From assembly GCF_007860015.1 (NCBI RefSeq), contig NZ_SJPS01000001.1:62001-126000 (forward strand): DNA of 64,000 nucleotides. The letters run 5' to 3'. Source of the stretch: Bythopirellula polymerisocia (lineage in GTDB: Bacteria; Planctomycetota; Planctomycetia; Pirellulales; Lacipirellulaceae). Of this stretch, positions 28,287 to 36,627 are shown one piece after another. A model generated the notes under the pieces. That model did no database searches. It saw nothing but the letters and a program-made list of their open reading frames with translations, and had not been told where the DNA came from. The translations under genes were made by a program, and so were the position numbers. Each line of letters starts with the position of its first letter. Positions within the stretch are counted from its first letter, which is position 1.

Positions 28287-29450
28287 ATGGCCGAAGCGCC
28301 TCGACAGATTGCAGTACTCGGCTCCACCGGGAGCATTGGGAAGAATGCGCTGCGTGTGATCGCTGCTAGTGGCGGTCGGCTGCAAGTGGCCGCCCTCTCT
28401 GCCCACTCACAATTGGATCTGCTGGTGGCTCAAGCAGTCGAATTCTCTCCACGCTGGGTTGTCGCCACGGACATTCAAGTGGCTGAAAAGTTCGATTGGT
28501 CAAAACTGCCAAAAGGGACTGAGCTTTTGATGGGCAGCAGCGAGCTCAACCGGGTTGTCGGACAACCGCAGATCGATGTGGTGCTAGCAGCGATCGTGGG
28601 TCGTGCAGGGCTCGAAAGTACATGGGCGGCTTTAGATAGCAAAAAGACCGTGGCCCTGGCGAATAAAGAAACGCTGGTCATGGCAGGGCCGTTGGTTATG
28701 CAACTTGCTCGAGAGCGAGGGGCCACATTAATCCCCGTAGACAGTGAACACAGCGCCATTGCTCAAGCACTTCGTGCAGGTCAAACAGCTGAGGTCGAAC
28801 GACTGGTACTCACGGCCAGTGGAGGGGCCTTTCGCCACCTTTCTCAGAACCAACTCAAACAAGTCACCGTAGCAGAAGCATTGGAGCACCCCAATTGGGA
28901 CATGGGTCCGAAAATAACAGTCGATTCGGCTACCATGATGAACAAGGCGCTGGAGATCATCGAGGCCCACTGGCTCTTCGATGTGCCCAGCGAGCGAATC
29001 GAGGTGGCGATTCACCCCCAATCGGTGGTCCATTCACTGGTTGAATTTGTCGATGGCTCGGTGATCGCCCAGATGAGCCCCCCTGATATGCGGCTCCCCA
29101 TCCAATATGCTTTGTATTATCCTGATCGTGTTGGCGGCGTGGCTGAGCGACTGGATTGGGGAGCAAGTTTCTCGCTGGAGTTTTCCCCACCAGACCCCGA
29201 CCGTTATCCGGCCCTCGAACTGGGGCACCAGTGTGCCCGCTCGGGAGGAACGTCGGGAACGGTGCTGAATGGTGCCAATGAAGCTGCGGTTGGGTCTTTC
29301 CTGGCCGGTGAGCTACACTTTACCGAAATCGTCCCGGCCTGCCGGAGCGTATTACAATCTCACAATTTTGAATCCGACCCCACCCTTGATCGACTTATCG
29401 ATCTCGATCGTTGGGCTCGCCAGGAGGTTTCGCATTGGGTATTTGCTTGA
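28287..29450 (+). CDS. dxr: 1-deoxy-D-xylulose-5-phosphate reductoisomerase
   Basis: This 387-residue enzyme makes 2-C-methyl-D-erythritol 4-phosphate for isoprenoid synthesis by the MEP route. The N-terminal NADPH motif GSTGSIGKNAL, the ANKETLVMAG segment, the metal site PVDSEHSAIAQ, and LTASGGAFRHL with EHPNWDMGPKITVDSATMMNKALE are all present at family positions. It is cytosolic. The gene overlaps the likely rseP start, the classic dxr-rseP arrangement of many bacteria. Confidence 0.96.
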   Translation: MAEAPRQIAVLGSTGSIGKNALRVIAASGGRLQVAALSAHSQLDLLVAQAVEFSPRWVVATDIQVAEKFDWSKLPKGTELLMGSSELNRVVGQPQIDVVLAAIVGRAGLESTWAALDSKKTVALANKETLVMAGPLVMQLARERGATLIPVDSEHSAIAQALRAGQTAEVERLVLTASGGAFRHLSQNQLKQVTVAEALEHPNWDMGPKITVDSATMMNKALEIIEAHWLFDVPSERIEVAIHPQSVVHSLVEFVDGSVIAQMSPPDMRLPIQYALYYPDRVGGVAERLDWGASFSLEFSPPDPDRYPALELGHQCARSGGTSGTVLNGANEAAVGSFLAGELHFTEIVPACRSVLQSHNFESDPTLDRLIDLDRWARQEVSHWVFA

Positions 29451-31555
29451 TTGCCGTCGCAACTCAGATGGAATGGATCATAGTCATCCTCCAGGTCGCT
29501 TTGGGGCTGGGGGCCGTGATCTTTGTCCATGAGTTAGGGCACTTTGCCGTGGCGAAGATGTGCGGCGTAAAATGCGAAAAATTCTTTATTGGGTTTGATA
29601 TCGGTGGCTACAAGCTCAGCCACAAGTGGGGTGAAACAGAATATGGCATCGGCATCCTTCCCTTGGGCGGTTATGTGAAGATGCTCGGGCAGGACGACAA
29701 TCCCGCTAACATTGCCGAGCAAGTTCGCGAGTCCCAGGTTCGCGAAGGGAGCAATATCCAAACCAAAGAGATTGTCGGCCCCGATGGCACGAAGTACGAA
29801 GTCGATAGCCGCAGCTACTTAGCCAAGAGCGTACCCCAGCGAATGGCGATAATTTCGGCTGGCGTGATCATGAATGTGATCTTCGCCTTTATCTTTGCGG
29901 TGATTGCTTACGGGATCGGCGTGCCGTACATCCCCTGTATCGTGGGCCAGACTTCCCCCGGCTCGGCTGCCTATCAAGCCGGCATCCGCACAGGAGACGA
30001 GATCACACGGATCGGCAATGTCGAGAATCCGTCGTTCACAGATCTCAAGAGCGGCGTAACTCTGGGCGACTTAGAAAAGGGAATTCCCTTTACCGTGTTG
30101 CGTGCTTCGACTGGCAAAGAGGAAGACATAATCCTTAAGCCACGCCAGGATTCGGGGCTGCCGAAGGTTGGCATCATTGCTCCTTTTTCATTACGTCTCA
30201 ATGAAGAGATGCCTGTTGCAAAGGGCTCGCCCGCGGCAGAAGCAACACCAAAGTTTCAGGGCAATGACGAGATAGTGGCCATCAATGGTCAGCCAATTAC
30301 CGAATACTATCAATTGGTGTCTGCCCTAGTGGAACAGGCTGCCGAACCGCTGGAAGTCACCGTACAACGTGGGGGCAAGGCCCCCAAAGACAATCCCTTT
30401 GGTCCAAGGACCGGTGGAACGACAGAGACGATTACGGTTGCACCGCTGCCCACACACAGTTTGGGTCTCGTTATGGAACCTGGCAAGATTGTTGCGGTGG
30501 AGCAAGGAAGTGAAGCGGCGGCCAAGAAGATTGCCCCAGGGGATTTCATCGACAAAATTAGCTATGCCCCAGGTGCAGCCGCCTCAGAAGTTGTCGAAGG
30601 GGATCGATTATTTGGCGATCCGATGATGTTGCCTGAGCAGTTGCGCAAGCTTGCATTGGAAGGCCGGACAATCGAACTCACGGTACGTCATTCGGCAGCC
30701 GCAAGTGATGGCAAGCAAACCACCGAACCGGTGGAACTTCGCTTGCGAAACGTAACGTGGGTCGAACCTTCCTGGCTGGATAACGATCCGCTGAGTGTAC
30801 CAGCTTTGGGAATCGCCTACCGAGTACTCAATCGAGTAGATCACGTGATTCCCGATAGCCCCGCTGCTGCCGCCGGAATGCAGAGCGGCGATGTGGTCAC
30901 TGAGGCCGAGTTCACGATCGCTGGCATGAAAGAGCCTAAGCCAATTATCATAAAGTTCAATGAAAAAGGCGGTCACAACTGGCCCAAGTTTACCTATTTA
31001 TTACAGAGCTTGTCCACAAACGATGAAGTGAAGCTCACCTATCAACGTGGCACGGAGACCTTGACGGCCATGCTTAAGCCTCAGATCGTGCCAGATAGCT
31101 TTGAGCCTGAGCGTGGATTCAATGTTGTTGAAGTCCAGCGGATTCGCCGCGCAAGCTCGTTCGGGGAACAAATCAAGTTAGGTTATCGCGAGACGGTAAA
31201 CTCGCTAGGAATGGTTTACCGCTTTCTCCGCAAACTGGGGACCCAGGTTCCCCTCACTTCGCTGGGAGGTCCGATCACGATTGCCAAAGCGGCGGGTTAC
31301 TCGGCCTTTGAAGGGGTAGGGGCGCTCTTGGTGTTTCTCACAATGCTCAGCGCCAATCTTGCGGTGATCAACTTCCTGCCCATTCCACTATTGGACGGTG
31401 GGCATATGGTCTTCTTGGCCTGGGAAGGTATCCGCGGCAGACCGGCCAGTGAGAGATTTGTCGTCGCTCTGCACACAGTGGGATTTGTGTTCATTATCTC
31501 TTTGATGCTCTTTGTGATCTCGCTTGACTTCGGATGGATTGATCGGAATCTGTAG
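29435..31555 (+). CDS. rseP: Site-2 intramembrane zinc metalloprotease RseP
   Basis: This protein of about 706 residues cleaves anti-sigma factors or signal-peptide remnants within the membrane. Zinc site HELGH is at 32-36 in the first helix, and FLPIPLLDGGH near the C-terminus gives the third ligand. Four PDZ-like segments are visible (TSPGSAAYQAGIRTGDEI; GSPAAEATPKFQGNDEIVAI; GSEAAAKKIAPGDFI; DSPAAAAGMQSGDVV), more than the usual two, which explains the large size. TTG 29435 is preferred because a perfect AGGAGG lies seven bases upstream. ATG 29468 is the alternative. It overlaps dxr by 16 bp. Confidence 0.92.
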   Translation: MGICLIAVATQMEWIIVILQVALGLGAVIFVHELGHFAVAKMCGVKCEKFFIGFDIGGYKLSHKWGETEYGIGILPLGGYVKMLGQDDNPANIAEQVRESQVREGSNIQTKEIVGPDGTKYEVDSRSYLAKSVPQRMAIISAGVIMNVIFAFIFAVIAYGIGVPYIPCIVGQTSPGSAAYQAGIRTGDEITRIGNVENPSFTDLKSGVTLGDLEKGIPFTVLRASTGKEEDIILKPRQDSGLPKVGIIAPFSLRLNEEMPVAKGSPAAEATPKFQGNDEIVAINGQPITEYYQLVSALVEQAAEPLEVTVQRGGKAPKDNPFGPRTGGTTETITVAPLPTHSLGLVMEPGKIVAVEQGSEAAAKKIAPGDFIDKISYAPGAAASEVVEGDRLFGDPMMLPEQLRKLALEGRTIELTVRHSAAASDGKQTTEPVELRLRNVTWVEPSWLDNDPLSVPALGIAYRVLNRVDHVIPDSPAAAAGMQSGDVVTEAEFTIAGMKEPKPIIIKFNEKGGHNWPKFTYLLQSLSTNDEVKLTYQRGTETLTAMLKPQIVPDSFEPERGFNVVEVQRIRRASSFGEQIKLGYRETVNSLGMVYRFLRKLGTQVPLTSLGGPITIAKAAGYSAFEGVGALLVFLTMLSANLAVINFLPIPLLDGGHMVFLAWEGIRGRPASERFVVALHTVGFVFIISLMLFVISLDFGWIDRNL

Positions 31556-31673
31556 GCACATTAGAGGGGCAAGCAAGAATCTATTGCATAGAATGCCAGA
31601 ACAGTCCGTGAGGAGTTCAGCAAGGGCAACTAAGAGGCATCAATCAGAGGCCGTGGTTATCCGCTCTTTTCAG

Positions 31674-32876
31674 CTACAGTCTCATCACTTCAACTGCGGT
31701 GCCCACTGTCAATTCATAGTCCCCCGCGGGAAGAACAATCAAACCATTTGCGCGTGTCAGCGCCGCGAGATCAGCGGAGCCGCGCCAGGGGAGAGGTCTT
31801 ACACTGAGGCTGGCGTCCATTGCTTGCCCCAGTTGACAGGGATGGTAAGTAGGACGACCGCCCCGATGAATAGCAGATGTGGTTAGAGTGCCACGTAGAG
31901 CTGGAGATTGTTCGAAGGCCGCACCTCCGAGGGCTGTGAGAGACGGTTTCACGAACAGCACGAACGAGACCAATGTGCTCACGGGATTTCCCGGCAGACC
32001 AAACACGAGGGTGCGATGCCCTGCTAGTTCACGCACTCCGTACCACAGGGGTTTGCCCGGCTTCATGCGGACTTTGTGGAAAACCTTCGTGACGCCAAGC
32101 TCAGTGAGTATTCCAGGCACAAGGTCCATCACTCCCGCAGACACTCCGCCCGTAATTAGTAGGACATCGGCTTCCAAGCCAGTTTCGATGGCAGACTTGA
32201 GTTCGCCTGGGTCATCGCGGGCGATGCCAAGTTCGACGGGAGTTGCGCCAACCTCTCGCAAAGCAGCCACAAGCATGGGGCTGTTGCTATTTCGTATTTG
32301 TCCGGGAGCAAGAGATTCGCCACATTCGACTAATTCATTTCCCGTGGCGAGTACTGCGACTCGCGGGTGGGGGACGACCTCGACTTTGCCACACCCCACT
32401 TCTGCGAGCAAAGCCAAGTCAATCGACCGAAGCCGTTTGCCTGCTGGCAGGACTTCTTCCCCTGCGTGGAATGAACTGCCTCGAAGAAAGATGCCGTAGC
32501 CTTCGTGGGGGAGCGTATCGGGCAGCTTCACGGTTGTGTCGCTCATCAGAGAGGTATCTTCGTGTTTCACGACTGCATTCGCACCCTCGGGCATTGGTGC
32601 ACCGGTCATTACGCGAATCGTGGTACCGGGTTTCACCGAGTGATGGGGCACCCCGCCGGCGATTACCTCTTCGACAATCTGCCGATTCGGAGAAGAATCC
32701 TGAACGTCAATGGCGTAGCCGTCGAGCATCGACTTATCAAAGGGAGGAGAATCGATGTCGCTAACGATTGCCTCGGCAAGCCTTGTTCCGAGTGCCTCGC
32801 CCAAAGGTACGGACCGAGCAGCGAGCGGCAGTGCCGACTGAGCAACGAGTTCTAAGGCTTCGAAGACGGTTAGCAT
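31674..32876 (-). CDS. moeA: Molybdopterin molybdenumtransferase MoeA
   Basis: This 400-residue protein inserts molybdenum into molybdopterin. It shows the MoeA signatures: SPPFDKSMLDGYAI near the N-terminus, TGAPMPEGANAVVKHED, VAVLATGNELVECGE, ILITGGVSAGVMDLVPGIL-type residues at about 220-245, and GLPGNPVSTLVSF. The C-terminal barrel domain is complete. It lies 15 bp downstream of the glutamine-amidotransferase gene on the same strand. No other cofactor gene is in the window. Confidence 0.94.
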   Translation of the reverse strand: MLTVFEALELVAQSALPLAARSVPLGEALGTRLAEAIVSDIDSPPFDKSMLDGYAIDVQDSSPNRQIVEEVIAGGVPHHSVKPGTTIRVMTGAPMPEGANAVVKHEDTSLMSDTTVKLPDTLPHEGYGIFLRGSSFHAGEEVLPAGKRLRSIDLALLAEVGCGKVEVVPHPRVAVLATGNELVECGESLAPGQIRNSNSPMLVAALREVGATPVELGIARDDPGELKSAIETGLEADVLLITGGVSAGVMDLVPGILTELGVTKVFHKVRMKPGKPLWYGVRELAGHRTLVFGLPGNPVSTLVSFVLFVKPSLTALGGAAFEQSPALRGTLTTSAIHRGGRPTYHPCQLGQAMDASLSVRPLPWRGSADLAALTRANGLIVLPAGDYELTVGTAVEVMRL

Positions 32877-32891
32877 GACTGCCTCAATTTC

Positions 32892-33476
32892 TTAGTTCAC
32901 GGCCAGGAAATTCCGCAGGATGTTCGTTCCAGAGTGAGTAAGAAAACTCTCTGGGTGAAACTGCAAACCGAACAGTGGTTGTGAACGATGTTCCACAGCC
33001 ATGATCTCGCGCCCGCCCGCAGGATCTTCGCTCCAAGCGGTAACAAGTAACTCACGGGGAATCGTATCAGGCTTAATCACCAAGCTGTGATAGCGAGTCG
33101 CCTGAAAGGGATTCTCCAATCCGGCGAAGAGCGCACTACCATCGTGATAAATCTGGTCGATCTTGCCGTGCATCAAGCGACCAGCACGGACAATAGTGCC
33201 TCCCAGTGCCTGGCCGATCGATTGGTGGCCAAGACAAACACCCAGTAGGGGGAACTTGCCTCTGAGTCGAGTGACACATTCCAATGAGATACCTGCTTCG
33301 GTGGGAGTGCACGGGCCGGGAGAGATAATCACTCGATCGGGGCGACGTGCCAAGATCTCGTCAACTGATATCTGATCATTCCGGTCGACACAGATTTCCA
33401 ATAGCGGATCGATTTCCCCTAACCTTTGGACGAGGTTGTAAGTAAAGGAGTCGTAGTTATCGATAATCTGAATCAT
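32892..33476 (-). CDS. pabA: Aminodeoxychorismate/anthranilate synthase component II (glutamine amidotransferase)
   Basis: This 194-residue class I glutamine amidotransferase has the nucleophile in GVCLGHQSIGQALGG, the oxyanion-side SPGPCTPTEAG, and the His-Glu pair in LQFHPESFLTHSG. It delivers ammonia to PabB (folate) or TrpE (tryptophan), and many bacteria use one protein for both. The synthase component I is not in the window, so trpG and pabA cannot be separated. It is followed by moeA, likely in one transcript. Confidence 0.92.
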   Translation of the reverse strand: MIQIIDNYDSFTYNLVQRLGEIDPLLEICVDRNDQISVDEILARRPDRVIISPGPCTPTEAGISLECVTRLRGKFPLLGVCLGHQSIGQALGGTIVRAGRLMHGKIDQIYHDGSALFAGLENPFQATRYHSLVIKPDTIPRELLVTAWSEDPAGGREIMAVEHRSQPLFGLQFHPESFLTHSGTNILRNFLAVN

Positions 33477-33598
33477 GGCAAATTCAAGCGTTCAGCAATG
33501 GGACCCTTTGGCACTGGGACACTAAAACCGTTATTCTAGTTCATTGCGTTCTCCGACGGCAGGGGAGTGATTCGCAGCAACCATCGGAAGCAAACATA

Positions 33599-33979
33599 AT
33601 GAAATGGCTGTTTATAGCACTTGGCGGTGCGGGTGGCTCCCTCTTGCGCTATGCGATGACGGGTTGGGTTCAGAGAATTGCGCCCGGCACTTTTCCCCTG
33701 GGTACGCTGAGTGTGAATATCTTGGGCTGCTTTGCCTTGGGATTGCTGGCGGGTTTCTTTGCAGGACCCCAACTAGTTCGTGAAGAAATTCGCATTGGAT
33801 TAACGGTTGGGCTATTGGGAGGTTTCACCACTTTTTCTACCTTCGGTCTAGAATCCTTCCACCTGGCAAACGGAGGCGAATTTCGACTAGCGATGATGAA
33901 CATGCTGCTGAATTGTGTGTTTGGCATTTCAGCTGTTTTGCTGGGATACCGATTGGCCGAACGCTGGTACGGAGTATAA
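33599..33979 (+). CDS. crcB: Fluoride channel CrcB (Fluc)
   Basis: This 126-residue four-helix protein matches CrcB: GGAGGSLLRYAMTGW, GTLSVNILGCFALG (the conserved N of the pore), then GLLGGFTTFSTFGLES with the conserved T-F-S-T-F motif. It forms a dual-topology dimer that exports fluoride. The DUF190 gene follows after 3 bp, a common partner. The upstream leader shows no fluoride riboswitch that I can recognise. Confidence 0.95.
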   Translation: MKWLFIALGGAGGSLLRYAMTGWVQRIAPGTFPLGTLSVNILGCFALGLLAGFFAGPQLVREEIRIGLTVGLLGGFTTFSTFGLESFHLANGGEFRLAMMNMLLNCVFGISAVLLGYRLAERWYGV

Positions 33980-33982
33980 AAA

Positions 33983-34324
33983 ATGAAGATTCCTGAAGAA
34001 GGCTATTTGCTGCGCGTGTTCATTGGTGAAAGCGACCAATGGCAGGGGACACCACTTTATGAAGCAATTGTACTCAAGGCCAGAGAGTTGCATCTGGCAG
34101 GTGCTACCGTGATACGCGGACCAATGGGATTCGGCGCGACGAGTCGGTTGCACACATCAAAGATTTTGCGTCTTTCTACGGACCTGCCCGTGATCATAGA
34201 GATTGTCGACGCGCGGGAGAAAATCGACGAGTTGATGCCTCACATCGACGTAATGGTCAAGGAAGGTCTGGTCACCCTGGAAAGAGTGCAAGTACTCAAG
34301 TACCGGGCGAATGGAGGTGAGTGA
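33983..34324 (+). CDS. DUF190 domain protein
   Basis: This 113-residue PII-like fold protein matches DUF190: LRVFIGESDQWQGTPLYEAIVLKARELHLAGATVIRGPMGFG, then LSTDLPVIIEIVDAREKIDELMPHI. It is commonly encoded next to crcB and is thought to be a small regulatory protein, possibly ligand-binding like PII. The 3-bp gap to crcB argues for a shared transcript and role. Confidence 0.92.
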   Translation: MKIPEEGYLLRVFIGESDQWQGTPLYEAIVLKARELHLAGATVIRGPMGFGATSRLHTSKILRLSTDLPVIIEIVDAREKIDELMPHIDVMVKEGLVTLERVQVLKYRANGGE

Positions 34325-34460
34325 CCCTCGGGATCCTCTAGTTTGAGGTTTGCCAGGCTACTCTCAAGTTATTGCTCACCTACCTTCCTGTAATCGGATT
34401 CGATATACTAACGGAAAACGTCTATTACTCGACTCACCACCTTTCCGATAAGATCGCCAT

Positions 34461-35384
34461 ATGCCCAAATATGTAATTCGACATGGCGTGATGCGACATC
34501 TGGGAGTGTTCTCCACTCGCGGCAATGATAGCTACGCACGTGGGGTGCAAGTGATTGCCCGGACAAGTCGCGGACTCGAAGTGGGGGAAGTATTGTGTGA
34601 GGCCAACGAGTTGGCTCTGGCGAATCTGACTGATCCCAAGAATGGTCAGATATTGCGTGAGACCACTGCCGACGATTCGGGAGAACTTCGGAGACTCCTC
34701 GAACAGCAGCAACTCGAGCATTCGACTTGCCAGCGGCAGATCGAGCAGCTCCAGCTCGATATGCGACTGGTCGACGTGGAACGAATCTATGGTGGTGAAC
34801 GAGTGGTGGTTTATTATCTGGCCGAGGATCGTGTCGATTTTCGGCAGTTGGTAAAAATCCTCGCCCACGAGTTTCAAACTCGCATCGAGATGAAACAAAT
34901 CGGCGTCCGTGACGAGGCCAAGTTGCTGGCCGACTATGGCGACTGTGGCAAGCCAGTTTGTTGCAACACGCATCTATCCGAGATGCCCCCAGTTTCAATG
35001 CGGATGGCAAAACTGCAGAAAGCGACCCTGGATCCCAGTAAGATTTCTGGACGCTGCGGACGGCTGAAATGTTGCTTGCGCTATGAATATGATACCTACC
35101 AAGAGCTGCAGAAAGAGCTTCCTCCCGTTGGATCGGAAATTGTTACCAATGAGGGTCGAGGTCGAGTGTTGGCCCAGGAAATTCTGGTGGGACGCATTCT
35201 TGTCGAGATGGAGGACATGCGGCATTTGGCCCTGGATGGATCGGCTGTGCTGACGGTGCTAAGAAAGCCTGGGCAGCGTAAACAGGCTACAAAATCCTCT
35301 ACAAATCAGCCGCCCGACGGAAATTCTAGCCCGCGAGGAGATAACTCTGAGCCACATAATGACGAATCCTCGTCTGCGGAGTAA
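34461..35384 (+). CDS. PSP1 C-terminal domain protein (RicT/YaaT-like)
   Basis: This 307-residue protein has the PSP1 core: GLEVGEVLCEANE, then VYYLAEDRVDFRQLVKILAHEFQTRIEMKQIGVRDEAK, and the cysteine-rich region DYGDCGKPVCCNTHL with SGRCGRLKCCLRYE. In Bacillus the relative RicT joins RicA and RicF in an iron-sulfur complex that matures RNA and affects sporulation. In other phyla its role is not settled. The last ~40 residues are disordered and Ser/Asn-rich. It precedes the Minf_1886-type gene on the same strand. Confidence 0.85.
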   Translation: MPKYVIRHGVMRHLGVFSTRGNDSYARGVQVIARTSRGLEVGEVLCEANELALANLTDPKNGQILRETTADDSGELRRLLEQQQLEHSTCQRQIEQLQLDMRLVDVERIYGGERVVVYYLAEDRVDFRQLVKILAHEFQTRIEMKQIGVRDEAKLLADYGDCGKPVCCNTHLSEMPPVSMRMAKLQKATLDPSKISGRCGRLKCCLRYEYDTYQELQKELPPVGSEIVTNEGRGRVLAQEILVGRILVEMEDMRHLALDGSAVLTVLRKPGQRKQATKSSTNQPPDGNSSPRGDNSEPHNDESSSAE

Positions 35385-35456
35385 GATGTAAGAGAAGGCG
35401 AATCCATTTCCCCCTTTCATTTGTCGCCAACTATTATTCAAGAATTGACATCAACC

Positions 35457-35903
35457 ATGAACATGCTGGACCCCGATCATCCGTTAGCAGAGTTGCTGGC
35501 TCGCGACAAGCGCTACAAATTGGAAGCTTACATTTTTGTCTTCGAAGCATTGCGCCATGCACAAGAAAAACTTGGAATGGGAACGGAACACTATCCTGAG
35601 GATTCTGCGGAAGAAGAAGAGGAGCCTGAGAAGCACGTTACTGGGCAGGAGCTTTGTGAAGCAATGCGATTGTATGCCCAAGAGCAGTATGGCTACATGG
35701 CCAAATGCGTATTGAATAGTTGGGGGATTAAATCAACAGGCGACTTTGGTGAAATCGTGTTCAACCTCATCAAGATTGAACAGATGAGAAAGACCCCCCA
35801 CGATCAGCGCGAGGACTTTGACGACGTGTTTGACTTTGACGAAGGCTTTCAGCATAGTTTTCAGTTTTCGCTTCCTGATACTGGCGAGGAGCACAGTTGC
35901 TGA
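35457..35903 (+). CDS. Minf_1886 family protein
   Basis: This protein of about 148 residues matches the Planctomycetes/Verrucomicrobia family defined by Minf_1886: LLARDKRYKLEAYIFVFEALRHAQEKLG, an acidic EEEEEPEKHVTGQELCEA linker, then YAQEQYGYMAKCVLNSWGIKSTGDFGEIVFNLI. The function is unknown. ATG 35457 is taken as start; ATG 35463 is equally possible. A tiny membrane-protein frame begins inside its stop codon (TGATG), so both are likely translated together. Confidence 0.85.
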   Translation: MNMLDPDHPLAELLARDKRYKLEAYIFVFEALRHAQEKLGMGTEHYPEDSAEEEEEPEKHVTGQELCEAMRLYAQEQYGYMAKCVLNSWGIKSTGDFGEIVFNLIKIEQMRKTPHDQREDFDDVFDFDEGFQHSFQFSLPDTGEEHSC

Positions 35904-36064
35904 TGACGGCAAAAAAGCAGCATGCATCTCGCACAAGCCAACAACCAAATCCTCCAGCAATAATCCCAAATCCCCCGCAAGCTAGTCGCTGGCAACTTAT
36001 TCTTTCCAGTTTTTTCCTCACGGTCTGGCTGATATTTCTCGCCTGGATGGCTTTTTTCAGTTGA
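35903..36064 (+). CDS. Small single-helix membrane protein (53 aa)
   Basis: The ATG overlaps the Minf_1886 stop codon as TGATG, a standard translational-coupling junction. The product has a polar head (MTAKKQHASRTSQQPNPP), then a hydrophobic helix LILSSFFLTVWLIFLAWMAF, ending FS. It is too short for many gene finders. Reality is supported by the coupled start, the clean membrane helix and clear topology signals. It may anchor or accompany the upstream soluble protein. Function unknown. Confidence 0.6.
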   Translation: MTAKKQHASRTSQQPNPPAIIPNPPQASRWQLILSSFFLTVWLIFLAWMAFFS

Positions 36065-36130
36065 ACAACGGACCGCCAGCATCTTCAATAGAACTAATGA
36101 TTAAGGTAGCTGGTATAAATTTCCTGGAAA

Positions 36131-36436
36131 ATGGAGACCGATAACAAGATGAATGTGGTTCCTATCGGCGACAATTTGGTCGTTAAACGACTAACCGCGG
36201 AAGAAACGACGGCGGGCGGAATTGTCCTTCCTGATGCTGCACGAGAGAAGCCTCAGCAAGGCCGCGTGCTTAGCGTGGGAGATGGTAGTTTGTTACCCAG
36301 CGGCAAACGGTCGGCTCCCGAAGTGAAAGAGGGTGATCGAGTCGTGTTCGGCAGCTATGTTGGCAACGAAGTGGCCATCGATGGGGAATCGTTGCTCTTT
36401 CTTCGCACAAGTGACGTGCTGGCGATTATCCGCTAG
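36131..36436 (+). CDS. groES: Co-chaperonin GroES
   Basis: This protein of 101 residues (95 if ATG 36149 is used) caps the GroEL folding chamber. It has the GroES core VPIGDNLVVKRLTAEETTAGGIVLPDAAREKPQQGRVLSVGDG, with the mobile loop and GDRVVFGSYVGNEV. The frame then runs through LLFLRTSDVLAIIR, typical of the family end. No groEL follows and I saw no CIRCE inverted repeat upstream, so it may be one of several copies. Confidence 0.95.
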   Translation: METDNKMNVVPIGDNLVVKRLTAEETTAGGIVLPDAAREKPQQGRVLSVGDGSLLPSGKRSAPEVKEGDRVVFGSYVGNEVAIDGESLLFLRTSDVLAIIR

Positions 36437-36473
36437 CCCTCTTGATGCATTGCTTGTCGAATCCTGCCACATG

Positions 36474-36494
36474 CGTGTCGATTGATACGACACG
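36474..36494 (+). terminator. Hairpin after groES
   Basis: CGTGTCG, a seven-base loop, then CGACACG form a perfect seven-pair stem 38 bp after the groES stop. The T-tract is weak, so it may be a weak or Rho-assisted terminator. Confidence 0.4.
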
Positions 36495-36627
36495 TCAAAT
36501 TGTCTTTCAATCCACTTAGGCAGAATTTCCGGGAACAGGGATTTCACTTCCTGACACTCGCGCGGTACGATTTCACTTAACGGTTTACAGAATTTCTAAC
36601 CATAAAGTTTTCGAAGCGGAGTCTCCG

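Noticed and set aside
33477..33598. Fluoride riboswitch before crcB
   Set aside because: I could not find the conserved GATGG and CTGATGA-type elements in the right order.
36065..36130. CIRCE heat-shock element before groES
   Set aside because: No GCACTC-N9-GAGTGC inverted repeat is present.
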